A DNA stretch of 64,000 nucleotides, from assembly GCA_942492375.1 (NCBI GenBank), contig CALOEL010000014.1, positions 372,001-436,000 on the forward strand. Reading direction: 5' to 3'. This DNA comes from JAHEAO01 sp942492375 (lineage in GTDB: Bacteria > Pseudomonadota > Alphaproteobacteria > Rhodobacterales > Rhodobacteraceae). Shown here in pieces: positions 33,235 through 42,064 of this stretch (position 1 is its first letter; the number at the start of each line of letters is the position of its first letter). The position numbers and the translations under genes are program-made. A model generated the notes under the pieces. The model ran no database searches, was not told the origin of the DNA, and saw only the letters and a list, made by a program, of their open reading frames with translations.

Positions 33235-34257
33235 TCAGCGCTTCGCGAACATCGCCAGCCGGATCAGGGTGCGCTCCATCACCGCCATTTGCGGCGCGCG
33301 CTGCGAAGAGCGGAGCGCAAGGTCGGTTTCGGTCAGCATCTGAAGCGCGCTTTCCAGCTTGTGAACACCCCAATCCTGCGCCTGGCGGATCATCCGGTCG
33401 CGGCGCGGTCCGAAGACCGGCGGCCGCATCCGCGACATGCCAGAAGCGGGACCGCCGGGGTCGGCGGCGGCGGCGTGCAGGGTGCGGAAATGGCGGGTCG
33501 CGCCGATGCAGAGACCGACGGGCTGAACGCCCTGCGCCTCCAGCTTGCGCATGATCGGGCCGATCTCCTGTGCGCGGGCTTCGGCCACGCTGTTGAGCAC
33601 GTCGTCAATCTCTGCCTCGGTCGTTCCAGGTGCAGAGGCAAGGACATCGGCGCTGGATACCGGGGTCGCATCGTCCAGCTTGTAAAGCGATAGCTTCTCT
33701 ACGGTCTGCCGGAAATCACCCGGACCAAGCAGGCGCGAGAGAGCAAGAAGATCGGTCATCGCATCGCGGTCGACAGAGGTCAGCCCCGCCTTGGCCAGCA
33801 TCGCCTCGATCTCGTCCCGCGAGGGCGGATCGTCGTAGATCCCGATGGCAACGGCATTGCGGTGGCCTTCGAACGCCTTGCGAAGCGCGGATTTGGCGGC
33901 GAGCTTGCCGGCGGTGACGAGGATCTGCGCATCACCTTCGCGCCATTCCTCCAGGGCTTCGGCGATCTGCTTGGCAAGGCCGTCTGCGGCATCCTCGACG
34001 AAAGCGACGCGGGGTCCGGGGAAGAAGCCCTGCGCCTTGACGGCGTCCGGCAGCAGCGCCGCGTCCTTGCGCAGATCGGCGGCGGCGATGCGGGTCAAAC
34101 GCATTTCCTCATCGCCCTGCGGACCGATCAGGGCCAGGATCACCTCTTGTCGCCGCAGGCTGACGCGCATCGCATCTTCGCCATAGATCAGCAGACCGGC
34201 GCGGGTCGGGTCAGGCTTGGCGAAATAGGCAGCGGCATCGCGGCCCGTCAGCTTCAT
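33235..34257 (-). CDS. holA: DNA polymerase III subunit delta
   Basis: 340 residues. The N-terminus MKLTGRDAAAYFAKPD with LLIYGEDAMRVSLRRQ, and the AAA+-like middle part (FVEDAADGLAKQIAE, GIYDDPPSRDEIEAML), are typical of alphaproteobacterial HolA. The delta subunit of the clamp loader opens the beta clamp. It lies in the common order leuS-lptE-holA; its ATG at 34257 overlaps the lptE stop by 4 bp (ATGA). An in-frame ATG 9 bases earlier is less likely because it breaks that coupling. Confidence 0.9.
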   Translation of the reverse strand: MKLTGRDAAAYFAKPDPTRAGLLIYGEDAMRVSLRRQEVILALIGPQGDEEMRLTRIAAADLRKDAALLPDAVKAQGFFPGPRVAFVEDAADGLAKQIAEALEEWREGDAQILVTAGKLAAKSALRKAFEGHRNAVAIGIYDDPPSRDEIEAMLAKAGLTSVDRDAMTDLLALSRLLGPGDFRQTVEKLSLYKLDDATPVSSADVLASAPGTTEAEIDDVLNSVAEARAQEIGPIMRKLEAQGVQPVGLCIGATRHFRTLHAAAADPGGPASGMSRMRPPVFGPRRDRMIRQAQDWGVHKLESALQMLTETDLALRSSQRAPQMAVMERTLIRLAMFAKR

Positions 34258-34781
34258 TGCGCCCAATCCCCCGAAGTTGCGATCAGCTGCGTCACGATCT
34301 GGTCGGCGAGGATCACCATCAGCCTGTCGGTCGCGTCCCGCTCGGCGGCGCGGGTCGAGATGGTGGAACTTGTGCTGGGCGGCGACACCGCCGTATCGAC
34401 CGTGCCGACCGAATAGCCGGTAAAGCTGCGAACCGTGCCGGAGGTCAGAACCTCGTCGCTGCCGATCCGGGTCAATCTGTAGCCCGCGGTGCCGACGAAG
34501 TTGTAGCGCGTGGTTTCATTCTGCGCGGTCAGTCCGACGCCGTCCCTGGTGACGCGCACCGAGTAGTCGAGTGCGTAACGCGGGGCCACAGGCTGCCCGA
34601 GCCGTAGTTCGAGCTGCTTGACCAGGTTGAAGGCCTGGCGGTCGTCCGGCGCCTCTACCGCGATCGACCCATGCAAGGCCGATGCGGTTCCGCCTGGTCC
34701 GTAAGCCGGAGCAAAGCCGCAGCCGGCGAGGGCCGCGAGACCCAGAAGGAAAAGGCGGCGTTCTGGTCTAGATGACGACAT
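34254..34781 (-). CDS. lptE: LPS-assembly lipoprotein LptE
   Basis: 175 residues. Arg-rich start, then a hydrophobic signal with lipobox LAGC (Cys21), so an outer membrane lipoprotein. The body fits the short LptE fold, with strands such as LDYSVRVTRDGVGLT and ending in a helix DRLMVILADQIVTQL. LptE plugs the LptD barrel and helps insert lipopolysaccharide at the cell surface. The first codons overlap the end of leuS by 14 bp and the stop overlaps holA by 4 bp, a gene order conserved in many proteobacteria. Confidence 0.88.
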   Translation of the reverse strand: MSSSRPERRLFLLGLAALAGCGFAPAYGPGGTASALHGSIAVEAPDDRQAFNLVKQLELRLGQPVAPRYALDYSVRVTRDGVGLTAQNETTRYNFVGTAGYRLTRIGSDEVLTSGTVRSFTGYSVGTVDTAVSPPSTSSTISTRAAERDATDRLMVILADQIVTQLIATSGDWAQ

Positions 34782-37323
34782 TAACGATCCGGCCCGGCAC
34801 GACGATCAGCTTTTTCAACGGGCCCTGTTCCAGCGCCCGCTTCACAGCATCGGTCTCAAGCACCAGCTTTTCAACCTCTTCCTTCGACAGGTCCTTGGCC
34901 ACGGTGATTTCCGAGCGGCGCTTGCCGTTCACCTGGATCGGCAGGGTGACGCTGTCCTCGACCAGCATGGCAGGGTCGGCGACGGGCCAGGCGGCTTCCG
35001 CGACAAGGCCGGGCTGGCCGAACAGCGCCCAGATTTCTTCCGAGAGATGCGGCGTCATCGGCGACATGAGCTGGGCCAGCGTGACCATGGCCTGTTTCTT
35101 CGCCTCGGCCCCGGCGTCTGATTTCGCAAGCGTGTTGGTGAAAGCGTAGAGCTTGGCGATGGCGGCGTTGAACCCGAAGCTTTCGACGCCCTGGGTGACA
35201 TCGTGAATGGTCTTGTGCATCGCGCGCAGCAGGTCGTCATCGCCCGGACCAGAACCGGAGGCGTCCGAGACGTCGCTGGCCAGCCGCCAGACCCTGCTGA
35301 GGTGCTTGAAGGAAGCATCGGCGCCCGAGGCGGTCCATTCCACGTCGCGTTCCGGCGGGCTGTCGGACAGCACGAACCAGCGGGCGGTATCGGCGCCGTA
35401 TTGGCTGATGATGTTGACCGGGTCGACGACGTTCTTCTTGGATTTCGACATCTTGGCCGAGGGGATGACCTGCACCGGCTCGCCGGTCGCACCCAGCCGC
35501 GCACCGCTTTCCGTCCATTCGATATGTTCGGGCAGGTGATAGACGGGGCGGTCATTCTCGTCGCGCGTCAAGTAGATCTCGTGCGTCACCATGCCCTGCG
35601 TGAACAGCGCATCGAAGGGTTCGATCGCCTTTTCCGGCAGGTGGCCGCAGATATGCATCGCGCGGGCGAAGAACCGTGAATAGAGCAGGTGCAGGATCGC
35701 GTGCTCGATGCCGCCGATATACTGGTCGACATTCATCCAGTAGTCGGCATCCGGCAGGCTGGTCGGCGTGTCCGCATGCGGAGCGGTGAAACGGGCGTAG
35801 TACCACGACGAGTCGACGAAAGTGTCCATCGTGTCGGTTTCGCGCTGGGCGGGCTTGCCGCAAGCGGGGCAGGCGCAATCGCGCCACGTCGGGTGCCGGT
35901 CCAGCGGGTTGCCGGGCTTGTCGAAAGACACGTCGTCGGGCAGCCGGACCGGCAGGTTTTCCTTCTTCTCGGGCACCACGCCGCAGGTATCGCAATGCAC
36001 GACGGGAATCGGACAGCCCCAGTAGCGCTGGCGGGACAGGCCCCAGTCGCGCAGGCGGTACTTGGTGACGCCGAAGCCGACGCCCTTCGATTCGCAAAAG
36101 GCGATGGCGGCGTCGATGGCCTGCTCGCCCGTTGCCATTTCGTCCCAGGCGAAGGGTTTGACCCACTTGACCAGTTCGGTCTTCGGCGGCACGAAAGCCT
36201 CGTTCTCGACCGGGACGCCGTTGTCCGCGGCGACGAAGGTGTCGATCACCGGCAGGTCATACTTGCGCGCGAAGTCGAGGTCGCGCTGGTCATGCGCCGG
36301 GCAGCCGAAGATCGCGCCGGTGCCGTAATCCATCAGGATGAAATTGGCGATATAGACCGGCAGTTCCCATGAGTTGTCAAACGGGTGGCGCACCCGCAAT
36401 CCGGTGTCGTATCCCTGCTTCTCGGCGGTTTCGATGGCTTCCTCGGTGGTGCCGCCCTTGCGGGCTTCGGTGTTGAAGGCGGCGATTTTCGGATCGTGCC
36501 GTTCCAGCACCTTGGCCAGCGGGTGATCGGGCGAGATGCCGATGAACGACGCGCCCAGCAGCGTGTCGGGGCGGGTGGTGTAGACCTCGATCCGGTCTTG
36601 GCCGTCCGGCCCGTCGATCAGCGAGAACGCGAATTGCAGGCCGCGCGACTTGCCGATCCAGTTGGCCTGCATCAGCTTGACCTTGGCCGGCCAGTTGTCG
36701 AGGCTGTCGATGGCGTCCAGCAGTTCCTCGGAATAGTCGGAGATCTTGAAGAACCACTGCGTCAGCTCGCGCCGTTCCACCGCCGTGCCGGACCGCCAGC
36801 CCTTGCCGTCGATCACCTGTTCGTTGGCCAGCACCGTCATGTCCACCGGATCCCAGTTGACGACGGCGTTCTTGCGGTAGACCAGCCCCTTTTCCATGAA
36901 GTCGATGAACATCGACTGCTGCTGGCCGTAATAGTCGGGGTCGCAGGTGGCGAATTCGCGGGTCCAGTCCAGCGACCATCCCATCGGCTTCATCTGCGCC
37001 TTCATGTCGGCGATGTTCTGGTAGGTCCAGTCCTTCGGATGCCCACCGGAGGCCATCGCGGCATTCTCGGCCGGCATCCCGAACGCGTCCCAGCCCATCG
37101 GATGCAGCACGTTATGGCCGGTCGCCAGCTTGTAGCGGGCGATCACGTCGCCCATCGTGTAGTTGCGGACATGGCCCATATGGATGCGGCCCGATGGGTA
37201 GGGGAACATTTCCAGCACGTAGTATTTCGGCTTGGACTCGTCGCGCTTTGCCGCGAAGGTGCCGGCCCTTTCCCAGGCGGCCTGCCATTTCTGTTCCACA
37301 TTGGTCGCGTCGTAGCGGGACAT
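34768..37323 (-). CDS. leuS: Leucine-tRNA ligase
   Basis: 851 residues, full length for a bacterial class I leucyl-tRNA synthetase. The HIGH-type signature is HMGH in PSGRIHMGHVRNYTMGD, KMSKS occurs in AKMSKSKKNVVDP, and the large editing domain (GASFIGISPDHPLA) is present between them. It charges tRNA-Leu. The transcription unit is leuS-lptE-holA, with 14- and 4-bp overlaps. An intrinsic terminator of the upstream DUF3576 gene sits just before the start, so leuS needs its own promoter in the roughly 20-bp gap or depends on read-through. Confidence 0.98.
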   Translation of the reverse strand: MSRYDATNVEQKWQAAWERAGTFAAKRDESKPKYYVLEMFPYPSGRIHMGHVRNYTMGDVIARYKLATGHNVLHPMGWDAFGMPAENAAMASGGHPKDWTYQNIADMKAQMKPMGWSLDWTREFATCDPDYYGQQQSMFIDFMEKGLVYRKNAVVNWDPVDMTVLANEQVIDGKGWRSGTAVERRELTQWFFKISDYSEELLDAIDSLDNWPAKVKLMQANWIGKSRGLQFAFSLIDGPDGQDRIEVYTTRPDTLLGASFIGISPDHPLAKVLERHDPKIAAFNTEARKGGTTEEAIETAEKQGYDTGLRVRHPFDNSWELPVYIANFILMDYGTGAIFGCPAHDQRDLDFARKYDLPVIDTFVAADNGVPVENEAFVPPKTELVKWVKPFAWDEMATGEQAIDAAIAFCESKGVGFGVTKYRLRDWGLSRQRYWGCPIPVVHCDTCGVVPEKKENLPVRLPDDVSFDKPGNPLDRHPTWRDCACPACGKPAQRETDTMDTFVDSSWYYARFTAPHADTPTSLPDADYWMNVDQYIGGIEHAILHLLYSRFFARAMHICGHLPEKAIEPFDALFTQGMVTHEIYLTRDENDRPVYHLPEHIEWTESGARLGATGEPVQVIPSAKMSKSKKNVVDPVNIISQYGADTARWFVLSDSPPERDVEWTASGADASFKHLSRVWRLASDVSDASGSGPGDDDLLRAMHKTIHDVTQGVESFGFNAAIAKLYAFTNTLAKSDAGAEAKKQAMVTLAQLMSPMTPHLSEEIWALFGQPGLVAEAAWPVADPAMLVEDSVTLPIQVNGKRRSEITVAKDLSKEEVEKLVLETDAVKRALEQGPLKKLIVVPGRIVNVVI

Positions 37324-37343
37324 GCTCTCGGTCCTTGGTCATG

Positions 37344-37367
37344 AAAACGCCGGGCGGGGCCCGGCGT
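37344..37367 (-). terminator. Intrinsic terminator between DUF3576 gene and leuS
   Basis: On the minus strand a 9-bp perfect stem (ACGCCGGGC / GCCCGGCGT) with a 3-base loop is followed by TTTT. It lies 28 bp after the DUF3576 stop and 20 bp before leuS. Confidence 0.65.
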
Positions 37368-37394
37368 GGTGATACTGCCTGCGTTGACCGGGGT

Positions 37395-37853
37395 CTAGAG
37401 ACGGCCGTCGCGCTGACGCAACTGGCGGGCGCGGGTCAGGATCGCGTCCTCGATCGTGCGCTGGGTCTGTGCGCTGACCGGTCCGCCGCGCGATTGCAGC
37501 GCCACCTTGAGCGAGCGAGCGTCGAGAGCCGCATCCTGGATGTAGACCGTCGCGCGATAGGCGCCACCGCCGCCCGGAGGCGTGCCGTAGCCTGTCGAGA
37601 TCACGCCGGTGAACGGGTCGGCCGATTCCAGCGGCAGGAAGTTCAGCACGTCGAGCGACGCGACCCACAGGTAGCGATTGACCTGGATCGCCTGGTTCGG
37701 GTCGTTGCGGTAAGAGAAGAGGTCCCAGATCGTCGAGCGTTGCTGTTGCTGCGGTGCCTGGGCGCGGGCCGCTTCGCGGTCACCGCCGCAGGATGGCAGA
37801 ACCGCCAGCACGGCAATCGCGGTGGTCAATGTGATCAGCCCTCTGGATTTCAT
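37395..37853 (-). CDS. DUF3576 domain lipoprotein
   Basis: 152 residues from the ATG at 37853. A hydrophobic signal with lipobox-like LPSC (Cys22) is followed by a Gln-rich linker and the DUF3576 core: STIWDLFSYRNDPNQAIQV, LWVASLDVLNFLPLES, then STGYGTPPGG and AYRATVYIQDAALDARS. The family occurs in alphaproteobacterial envelopes and has no known function. A longer frame reaches 37964 but adds a non-hydrophobic N-terminus that would hide the lipobox. A terminator follows 28 bp after the stop. Confidence 0.82.
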   Translation of the reverse strand: MKSRGLITLTTAIAVLAVLPSCGGDREAARAQAPQQQQRSTIWDLFSYRNDPNQAIQVNRYLWVASLDVLNFLPLESADPFTGVISTGYGTPPGGGGAYRATVYIQDAALDARSLKVALQSRGGPVSAQTQRTIEDAILTRARQLRQRDGRL

Positions 37854-38157
37854 CGGTACGGCCCCTGCAACGCATTTCCTGTTCCCTTGGCATCTAGTAT
37901 CGAAGGCCGGTTCGACGGACAAGGTTTTGTTGGCATTGCCCTGTTCCGGGTAACCCAAGGGCACCGCGATGTGGCGTGATTACCGGCCAAAACACCCACT
38001 GTGGCAAACCTGCACCATTGTCTTGTCCATCGAAGCACGCCCGTCGGTGCTGCTTGAATTCGACCGGGCAACGGGTCAGAGAGTGAGCATCGGCTTGGTT
38101 CAGCCTTTTCGGGTCAGGCCAGTTGGAACAAGAACATCAACATCTGAGGGAAAAACG
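37854..38157. other. Intergenic region between DUF3576 and porin genes
   Basis: About 300 bp between two divergent genes. It must hold both promoters and the porin leader; GAGGG 8 bases before the porin ATG is the ribosome site. I could not pick a convincing -35/-10 pair. No ORF here looks like protein. Confidence 0.5.
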
Positions 38158-39093
38158 ATGAAAAAGATTCTCTTCGCAACCACGGCTCTGGTAGCCACCG
38201 CGGGAATCGCATCTGCAGAGGTTGCCCTGTCCGGCTACGCCGAAATGGGTATCTGGGGCGGCGACGACGTGGAAACCCAGTTCTGGAACGACATCGACGT
38301 GACCTTCACCCTGTCGGGTGAAACCGATGGCGGTCTGGCCTTCGGCGCGACGATCGACCTGGACGAACTGAACGGCGACAGCATCACGGCCACTGGCGGC
38401 GGCAATGCCGGCCCGACCGAGAACGACTCGTCCGTTTTCGTCTCCGGCACCTTCGGCAAGCTGACCATGGGCGACACCGACGGCGCGTTCGACTGGGCGA
38501 TGACCGAAGTTGGCCGCGGCACCTCGCTGGCCGATGACCACACCACCCACGCCGGCTTCAGCTTCAACGATGGCCTGGACGGCATCTATGACGGTCAGGT
38601 TGCCCGTTACGACTACACGTTCGGCGATTTCTCGATCGGCGCTTCGGCTGAACTCGACGACTCGGGTGCTGGCGATCCGGCTCTCGGCATCGGCATCAAG
38701 TACGCCACCGAATTCGCTGGCGTTGCCATCGGCCTCGGCGCTGCTTACCAGCACGTCGACGACGACAACAACATCGGCGGTGTCAGCGTTGCAGCCGACA
38801 TGACCAATGGCTTCAATGCCAACCTGAACTACTCGGCCTTCGAAGTTGTCGGCATTGACGGCGACCACATCGGCGTCGGCATCGGCTACCAACTGGACGC
38901 TCTGCTGGTGCAGGCGAACTGGGGCCGCTTCGACTTCGACGGTGCTGACGAAATCGACGGTTACGGTCTGGTCGTGAACTACGACCTGGGCGGCGGCGCG
39001 GTCCTGATGGCCGGCTACGGCTCGGGTGACCTGCCCTCCGGCAACGGTGGCGGCGACGACACCTTCTCGGCTGGTATCGGCCTGTCGTTCTGA
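38158..39093 (+). CDS. Outer membrane porin, Rhodobacter type
   Basis: 311 residues. Signal peptide MKKILFATTALVATAGIASA is cleaved before EVALSGYAEMGIWGGD, the usual mature start of Rhodobacteraceae general porins. The mature chain is acidic with alternating beta strands and ends in GIGLSF, whose terminal Phe serves as the BAM recognition signal. It forms a 16-strand barrel that lets small solutes cross the outer membrane. GAGGG lies 8 bases before the ATG and a strong terminator follows, so it is a single, probably highly expressed gene. The longer open frame upstream is not coding. Confidence 0.92.
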   Translation: MKKILFATTALVATAGIASAEVALSGYAEMGIWGGDDVETQFWNDIDVTFTLSGETDGGLAFGATIDLDELNGDSITATGGGNAGPTENDSSVFVSGTFGKLTMGDTDGAFDWAMTEVGRGTSLADDHTTHAGFSFNDGLDGIYDGQVARYDYTFGDFSIGASAELDDSGAGDPALGIGIKYATEFAGVAIGLGAAYQHVDDDNNIGGVSVAADMTNGFNANLNYSAFEVVGIDGDHIGVGIGYQLDALLVQANWGRFDFDGADEIDGYGLVVNYDLGGGAVLMAGYGSGDLPSGNGGGDDTFSAGIGLSF

Positions 39094-39118
39094 TCCAAAC
39101 GGATCGAGGGAACTGGAA

Positions 39119-39149
39119 AGAGCGGGCCTTGCGCCCGCTCTTTTTCTTT
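39119..39149 (+). terminator. Intrinsic terminator of the porin gene
   Basis: A perfect 9-bp stem (AGAGCGGGC / GCCCGCTCT) with a 5-base loop, followed by TTTTTCTTT. It lies 25 bp after the porin stop. Confidence 0.9.
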
Positions 39150-39262
39150 GGGCAGAAGCTGCGCAGCGGTGGTATCCGGCCCGGTCAACTCGACACTGGC
39201 GGGGCGTCATTGTAAGGCTCGACTGATATCCGGGCGATACCGCCCTGCAGGAGACCGAGGCG

Positions 39263-41407
39263 ATGCTGCCGATCAACCCCGCGCAAATACCGAAGATCTA
39301 TGCCGAGGCCCTGAAGCAGCAGAATTCCGGCCAGTTCGAGGCGGCGCTGGAGGGCTATTCGGTTATCCTGACCGCCAATCCTCGCATCGCCGAGGTGCAT
39401 TACCAGGTCGGCCGGATATTCCTTGGCGGCGGGCAAAGCGCGAAGGCCGTGCATCACTTCAAGGCCGCGGCCCGCCTGAAGCCCAAGGAACCCGCGGTCT
39501 GGGCCGCCTATATCGATGCGGTCGCCGAGCTGACCGAACGTGACGAGATCGAGGCCTGCCTCTCGCTTGCCAAGACCTCGGGACTGCCCCGCGAACAACT
39601 TGTGCGCCTGCAGGACCGGCTGGATCTGAAGAAGGCCAAGTCGCGCCCTGCGATCGGCAAGCTGCGGCCCGAGAAGCTGAAGGAACTGGTCAGTCTGCTG
39701 GAGGCCGGGAATTTCCCGAAGGCAGAGGCGATGGCGCAGAGCTTGTTGAAGACGCATCCTGACGTCGCTCTTCTGGCTGATATGCTTGCGACCGCGCAGG
39801 CCGGTCAGCGCAAGTCTGAAGAGGCAGTCCGGAGTTTTCGCAAGGCCATTGCGCTGGATGCGGGCTATGCCGAAGCCCACAGCAACCTTTCGCGCCTGCT
39901 TCTGGATCTGGGCCGCACCGACGAGGCGCTGCAAGAGGCGCGAGCGGCCGTCAAACTGCTGCCGGGGCTGGCGGCGGCGCACCAGAACATGGGCGCCGCG
40001 CATCTGCGCCGGGGCGAGTTGACCGAGGCGATCCGCCGGTTCCGCAAGGCCGACGAATTGCGCCCGAATTCGGCGGAAACGCTGCGGATGCTGGGCAACG
40101 CGCTGAGCCGCGCGAAGGACTATGCCGCTGCCGAGGAATCGCTTGCCGCCTCGGTCCGGCTCGATCCGGAACATGCCGAAACGTTCACCCTGCTTGGTCA
40201 GGCGCAGGCGGCAATGAGCAAGGAGGCCGAGGCCGAGAAGAGTTACGATCGCGCGCTGCAGCTTGCGCCGGACTCTGCGGTTGCCAATGGGCGGATGGCG
40301 CTGTTCCTTCAGACCAAGGGAGATTTCGAGAAGGCCGAGGGCTATTTCCGCCGGGCGATCGAGATCGACCCGAAAAGCGGCGAGAACTATCGGGTGATGG
40401 GCGCGTCCTACAAGCTGGCCGAGGACGATCCGCTGATCGGCCGCATGATCGCGCTGTTCGAGGCTCCGGAGACCCCGATCACCGACCGCCGCAACGTCGC
40501 CTTCGCGCTGTCGAAGGTGATGGAGGACAACAAGAAATACGATCAGGTCTTTCGCTACCTTCATCCGGCCAATGCGTTGATGCGGCAAGAGTTTCCCTAT
40601 AACATCGACTCGCGCCGGAAAGAGGTCGAGGACGTCATGGCCTTCTTCGAGGGCGTCGACCTGCCTGCGGCAAAGGTCGAGGGAACCAGCGAATACGCGC
40701 CGATCTTCGTCACCGGGATGCCGCGATCCGGCACGACCCTGGTCGAGCAGATCATCGCCAGCCACAGCCAGGTCAGCGGCGCGGGCGAGGTCGGCTATGG
40801 CTCGCGTATCGCGCAGAAGCTGATGGTAAACCCGGACGGGTCGCCGCGCCACTACCGCGACCTGTCAGGGGTCGAGATCGCCGGGCTGGGCCGCGACTAC
40901 GAAGCGCATATGCGCAAGCTTTTCCCCGACGCGCCGCGCGTCACCGACAAGTCGATCCAGACCTATACGTTCATGGGGCTGATCCGGCTGGCGCTGCCGA
41001 AATCGCGGATGATCGTGGTGCGCCGCGACCCGCGCGACAACCTGTTGTCGATCTACCGGAACATGTTCCTGGAGGGGACGCATCTCTACAGCTACAACCT
41101 GTCGGACCTGGGCACCTACTACAAGCTGTTCCTGCGCCTGCTGGATTTCTGGCAGCAGAAGATTCCGGACTGGTTCCATGTCGTGGAATACGAGGACCTG
41201 ATCGCCGATACCGAAGCCGTGTCGCGGCGCCTGATCGCCGCCTGCGGGCTGGACTGGGAGGATGGCTGCCTCGAATTCTACAAGAACAAGCGCCGGGTCG
41301 AGACGTTGAGCCTCTATCAGGTCCGGCAGCCGATCTACGCCTCGTCGATGAAGGCCTGGCAGCGGTATGAGGATGAGCTGGGCGAGTTGTTCGAGGCGCT
41401 GAAGTAG
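39263..41407 (+). CDS. Tetratricopeptide-repeat protein with C-terminal sulfotransferase domain
   Basis: 714 residues. The first about 400 residues are TPR units (for example AEAHSNLSRLLLDLGRTDEA, HAETFTLLGQAQAAMSKEAE). The C-terminal part is a sulfotransferase: the PAPS 5'-phosphate loop TGMPRSGTTLVEQ starts at residue 484, and the 3'-phosphate region is KSRMIVVRRDPRDNLLS. No signal peptide or membrane span is seen, so the protein is probably cytoplasmic. The TPR part probably selects a protein or peptide acceptor; similar fusions occur in alphaproteobacteria but the acceptor is unknown. It would yield PAP, the substrate of CysQ. yggS follows 9 bp later. Confidence 0.88.
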   Translation: MLPINPAQIPKIYAEALKQQNSGQFEAALEGYSVILTANPRIAEVHYQVGRIFLGGGQSAKAVHHFKAAARLKPKEPAVWAAYIDAVAELTERDEIEACLSLAKTSGLPREQLVRLQDRLDLKKAKSRPAIGKLRPEKLKELVSLLEAGNFPKAEAMAQSLLKTHPDVALLADMLATAQAGQRKSEEAVRSFRKAIALDAGYAEAHSNLSRLLLDLGRTDEALQEARAAVKLLPGLAAAHQNMGAAHLRRGELTEAIRRFRKADELRPNSAETLRMLGNALSRAKDYAAAEESLAASVRLDPEHAETFTLLGQAQAAMSKEAEAEKSYDRALQLAPDSAVANGRMALFLQTKGDFEKAEGYFRRAIEIDPKSGENYRVMGASYKLAEDDPLIGRMIALFEAPETPITDRRNVAFALSKVMEDNKKYDQVFRYLHPANALMRQEFPYNIDSRRKEVEDVMAFFEGVDLPAAKVEGTSEYAPIFVTGMPRSGTTLVEQIIASHSQVSGAGEVGYGSRIAQKLMVNPDGSPRHYRDLSGVEIAGLGRDYEAHMRKLFPDAPRVTDKSIQTYTFMGLIRLALPKSRMIVVRRDPRDNLLSIYRNMFLEGTHLYSYNLSDLGTYYKLFLRLLDFWQQKIPDWFHVVEYEDLIADTEAVSRRLIAACGLDWEDGCLEFYKNKRRVETLSLYQVRQPIYASSMKAWQRYEDELGELFEALK

Positions 41408-41416
41408 GGGACTGGA

Positions 41417-42064
41417 ATGGGACTGGCAGAGATCGTCGCACGCATCCATGCCGAGGAGGAGCGCGTCGGCCGGGACGTGGGTTCGACCAAGCTGATCGCG
41501 GTGTCGAAGATGCAGCCCGACGAACGCGTGCTTGCGGTTCTGGGCGAAGGCCACCGGCTGTTCGGCGAGAACCGGGTGCAGGAAGCGGCGGGCAAGTGGC
41601 CGGACTGGCGCGAGCGTTATCAGGATGTCGAGTTGCACCTGCTGGGACCGTTGCAGACCAACAAGGCCCGGCCGGCGATGGACCTGTTCGACGCGATCCA
41701 TTCGGTCGACCGGCCGAAGCTGGCCAAGACCCTCGCGCGGCTGGCGCAGGAGGTTGGCGGCTGTCCGACACTGTTCGTTCAGGTGAACACCGGGGAAGAG
41801 CCGCAGAAGGCGGGCCTGCTGCCTGCGGATGCCGACGCCTTCATCGCCGAGTGCAAGGCGATGGATCTGCCGGTCGTGGGGCTGATGTGTATCCCGCCGG
41901 TCGAGGAGGAGCCCGCGCTGCATTTTGCCCTGCTCGCGAAGATCGCGGCGCGGAACGGTCTGAAAGAGCTATCGATGGGCATGAGCAGCGATTTCGAGAC
42001 GGCGATCGCCCAAGGCGCGACCTATGTTCGCGTCGGTTCGGCGATCTTCGGCGAGCGCGACTGA
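41417..42064 (+). CDS. YggS family pyridoxal phosphate homeostasis protein
   Basis: 215 residues of the PLPBP/YggS fold-type III barrel. The PLP Lys is K31 in STKLIAVSKMQP; further motifs are LFGENRVQEA, HLLGPLQTNKAR and ELSMGMSSDFETAI with the C-terminal VRVGSAIFGERD. These proteins bind PLP and keep vitamin B6 and amino acid pools balanced but show no enzymatic activity of their own. It starts 9 bp after the sulfotransferase gene, so the two are probably cotranscribed. Its last 43 bp overlap, on the opposite strand, the end of the L,D-transpeptidase-like gene. Confidence 0.92.
   Translation: MGLAEIVARIHAEEERVGRDVGSTKLIAVSKMQPDERVLAVLGEGHRLFGENRVQEAAGKWPDWRERYQDVELHLLGPLQTNKARPAMDLFDAIHSVDRPKLAKTLARLAQEVGGCPTLFVQVNTGEEPQKAGLLPADADAFIAECKAMDLPVVGLMCIPPVEEEPALHFALLAKIAARNGLKELSMGMSSDFETAIAQGATYVRVGSAIFGERD

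Noticed and set aside
39091..39120. TGATCC just after the porin stop, considered as an RpoE promoter
   Set aside because: At 18 bases downstream the sequence is GGAAAG, not a TA-type -10, and the porin terminator follows.
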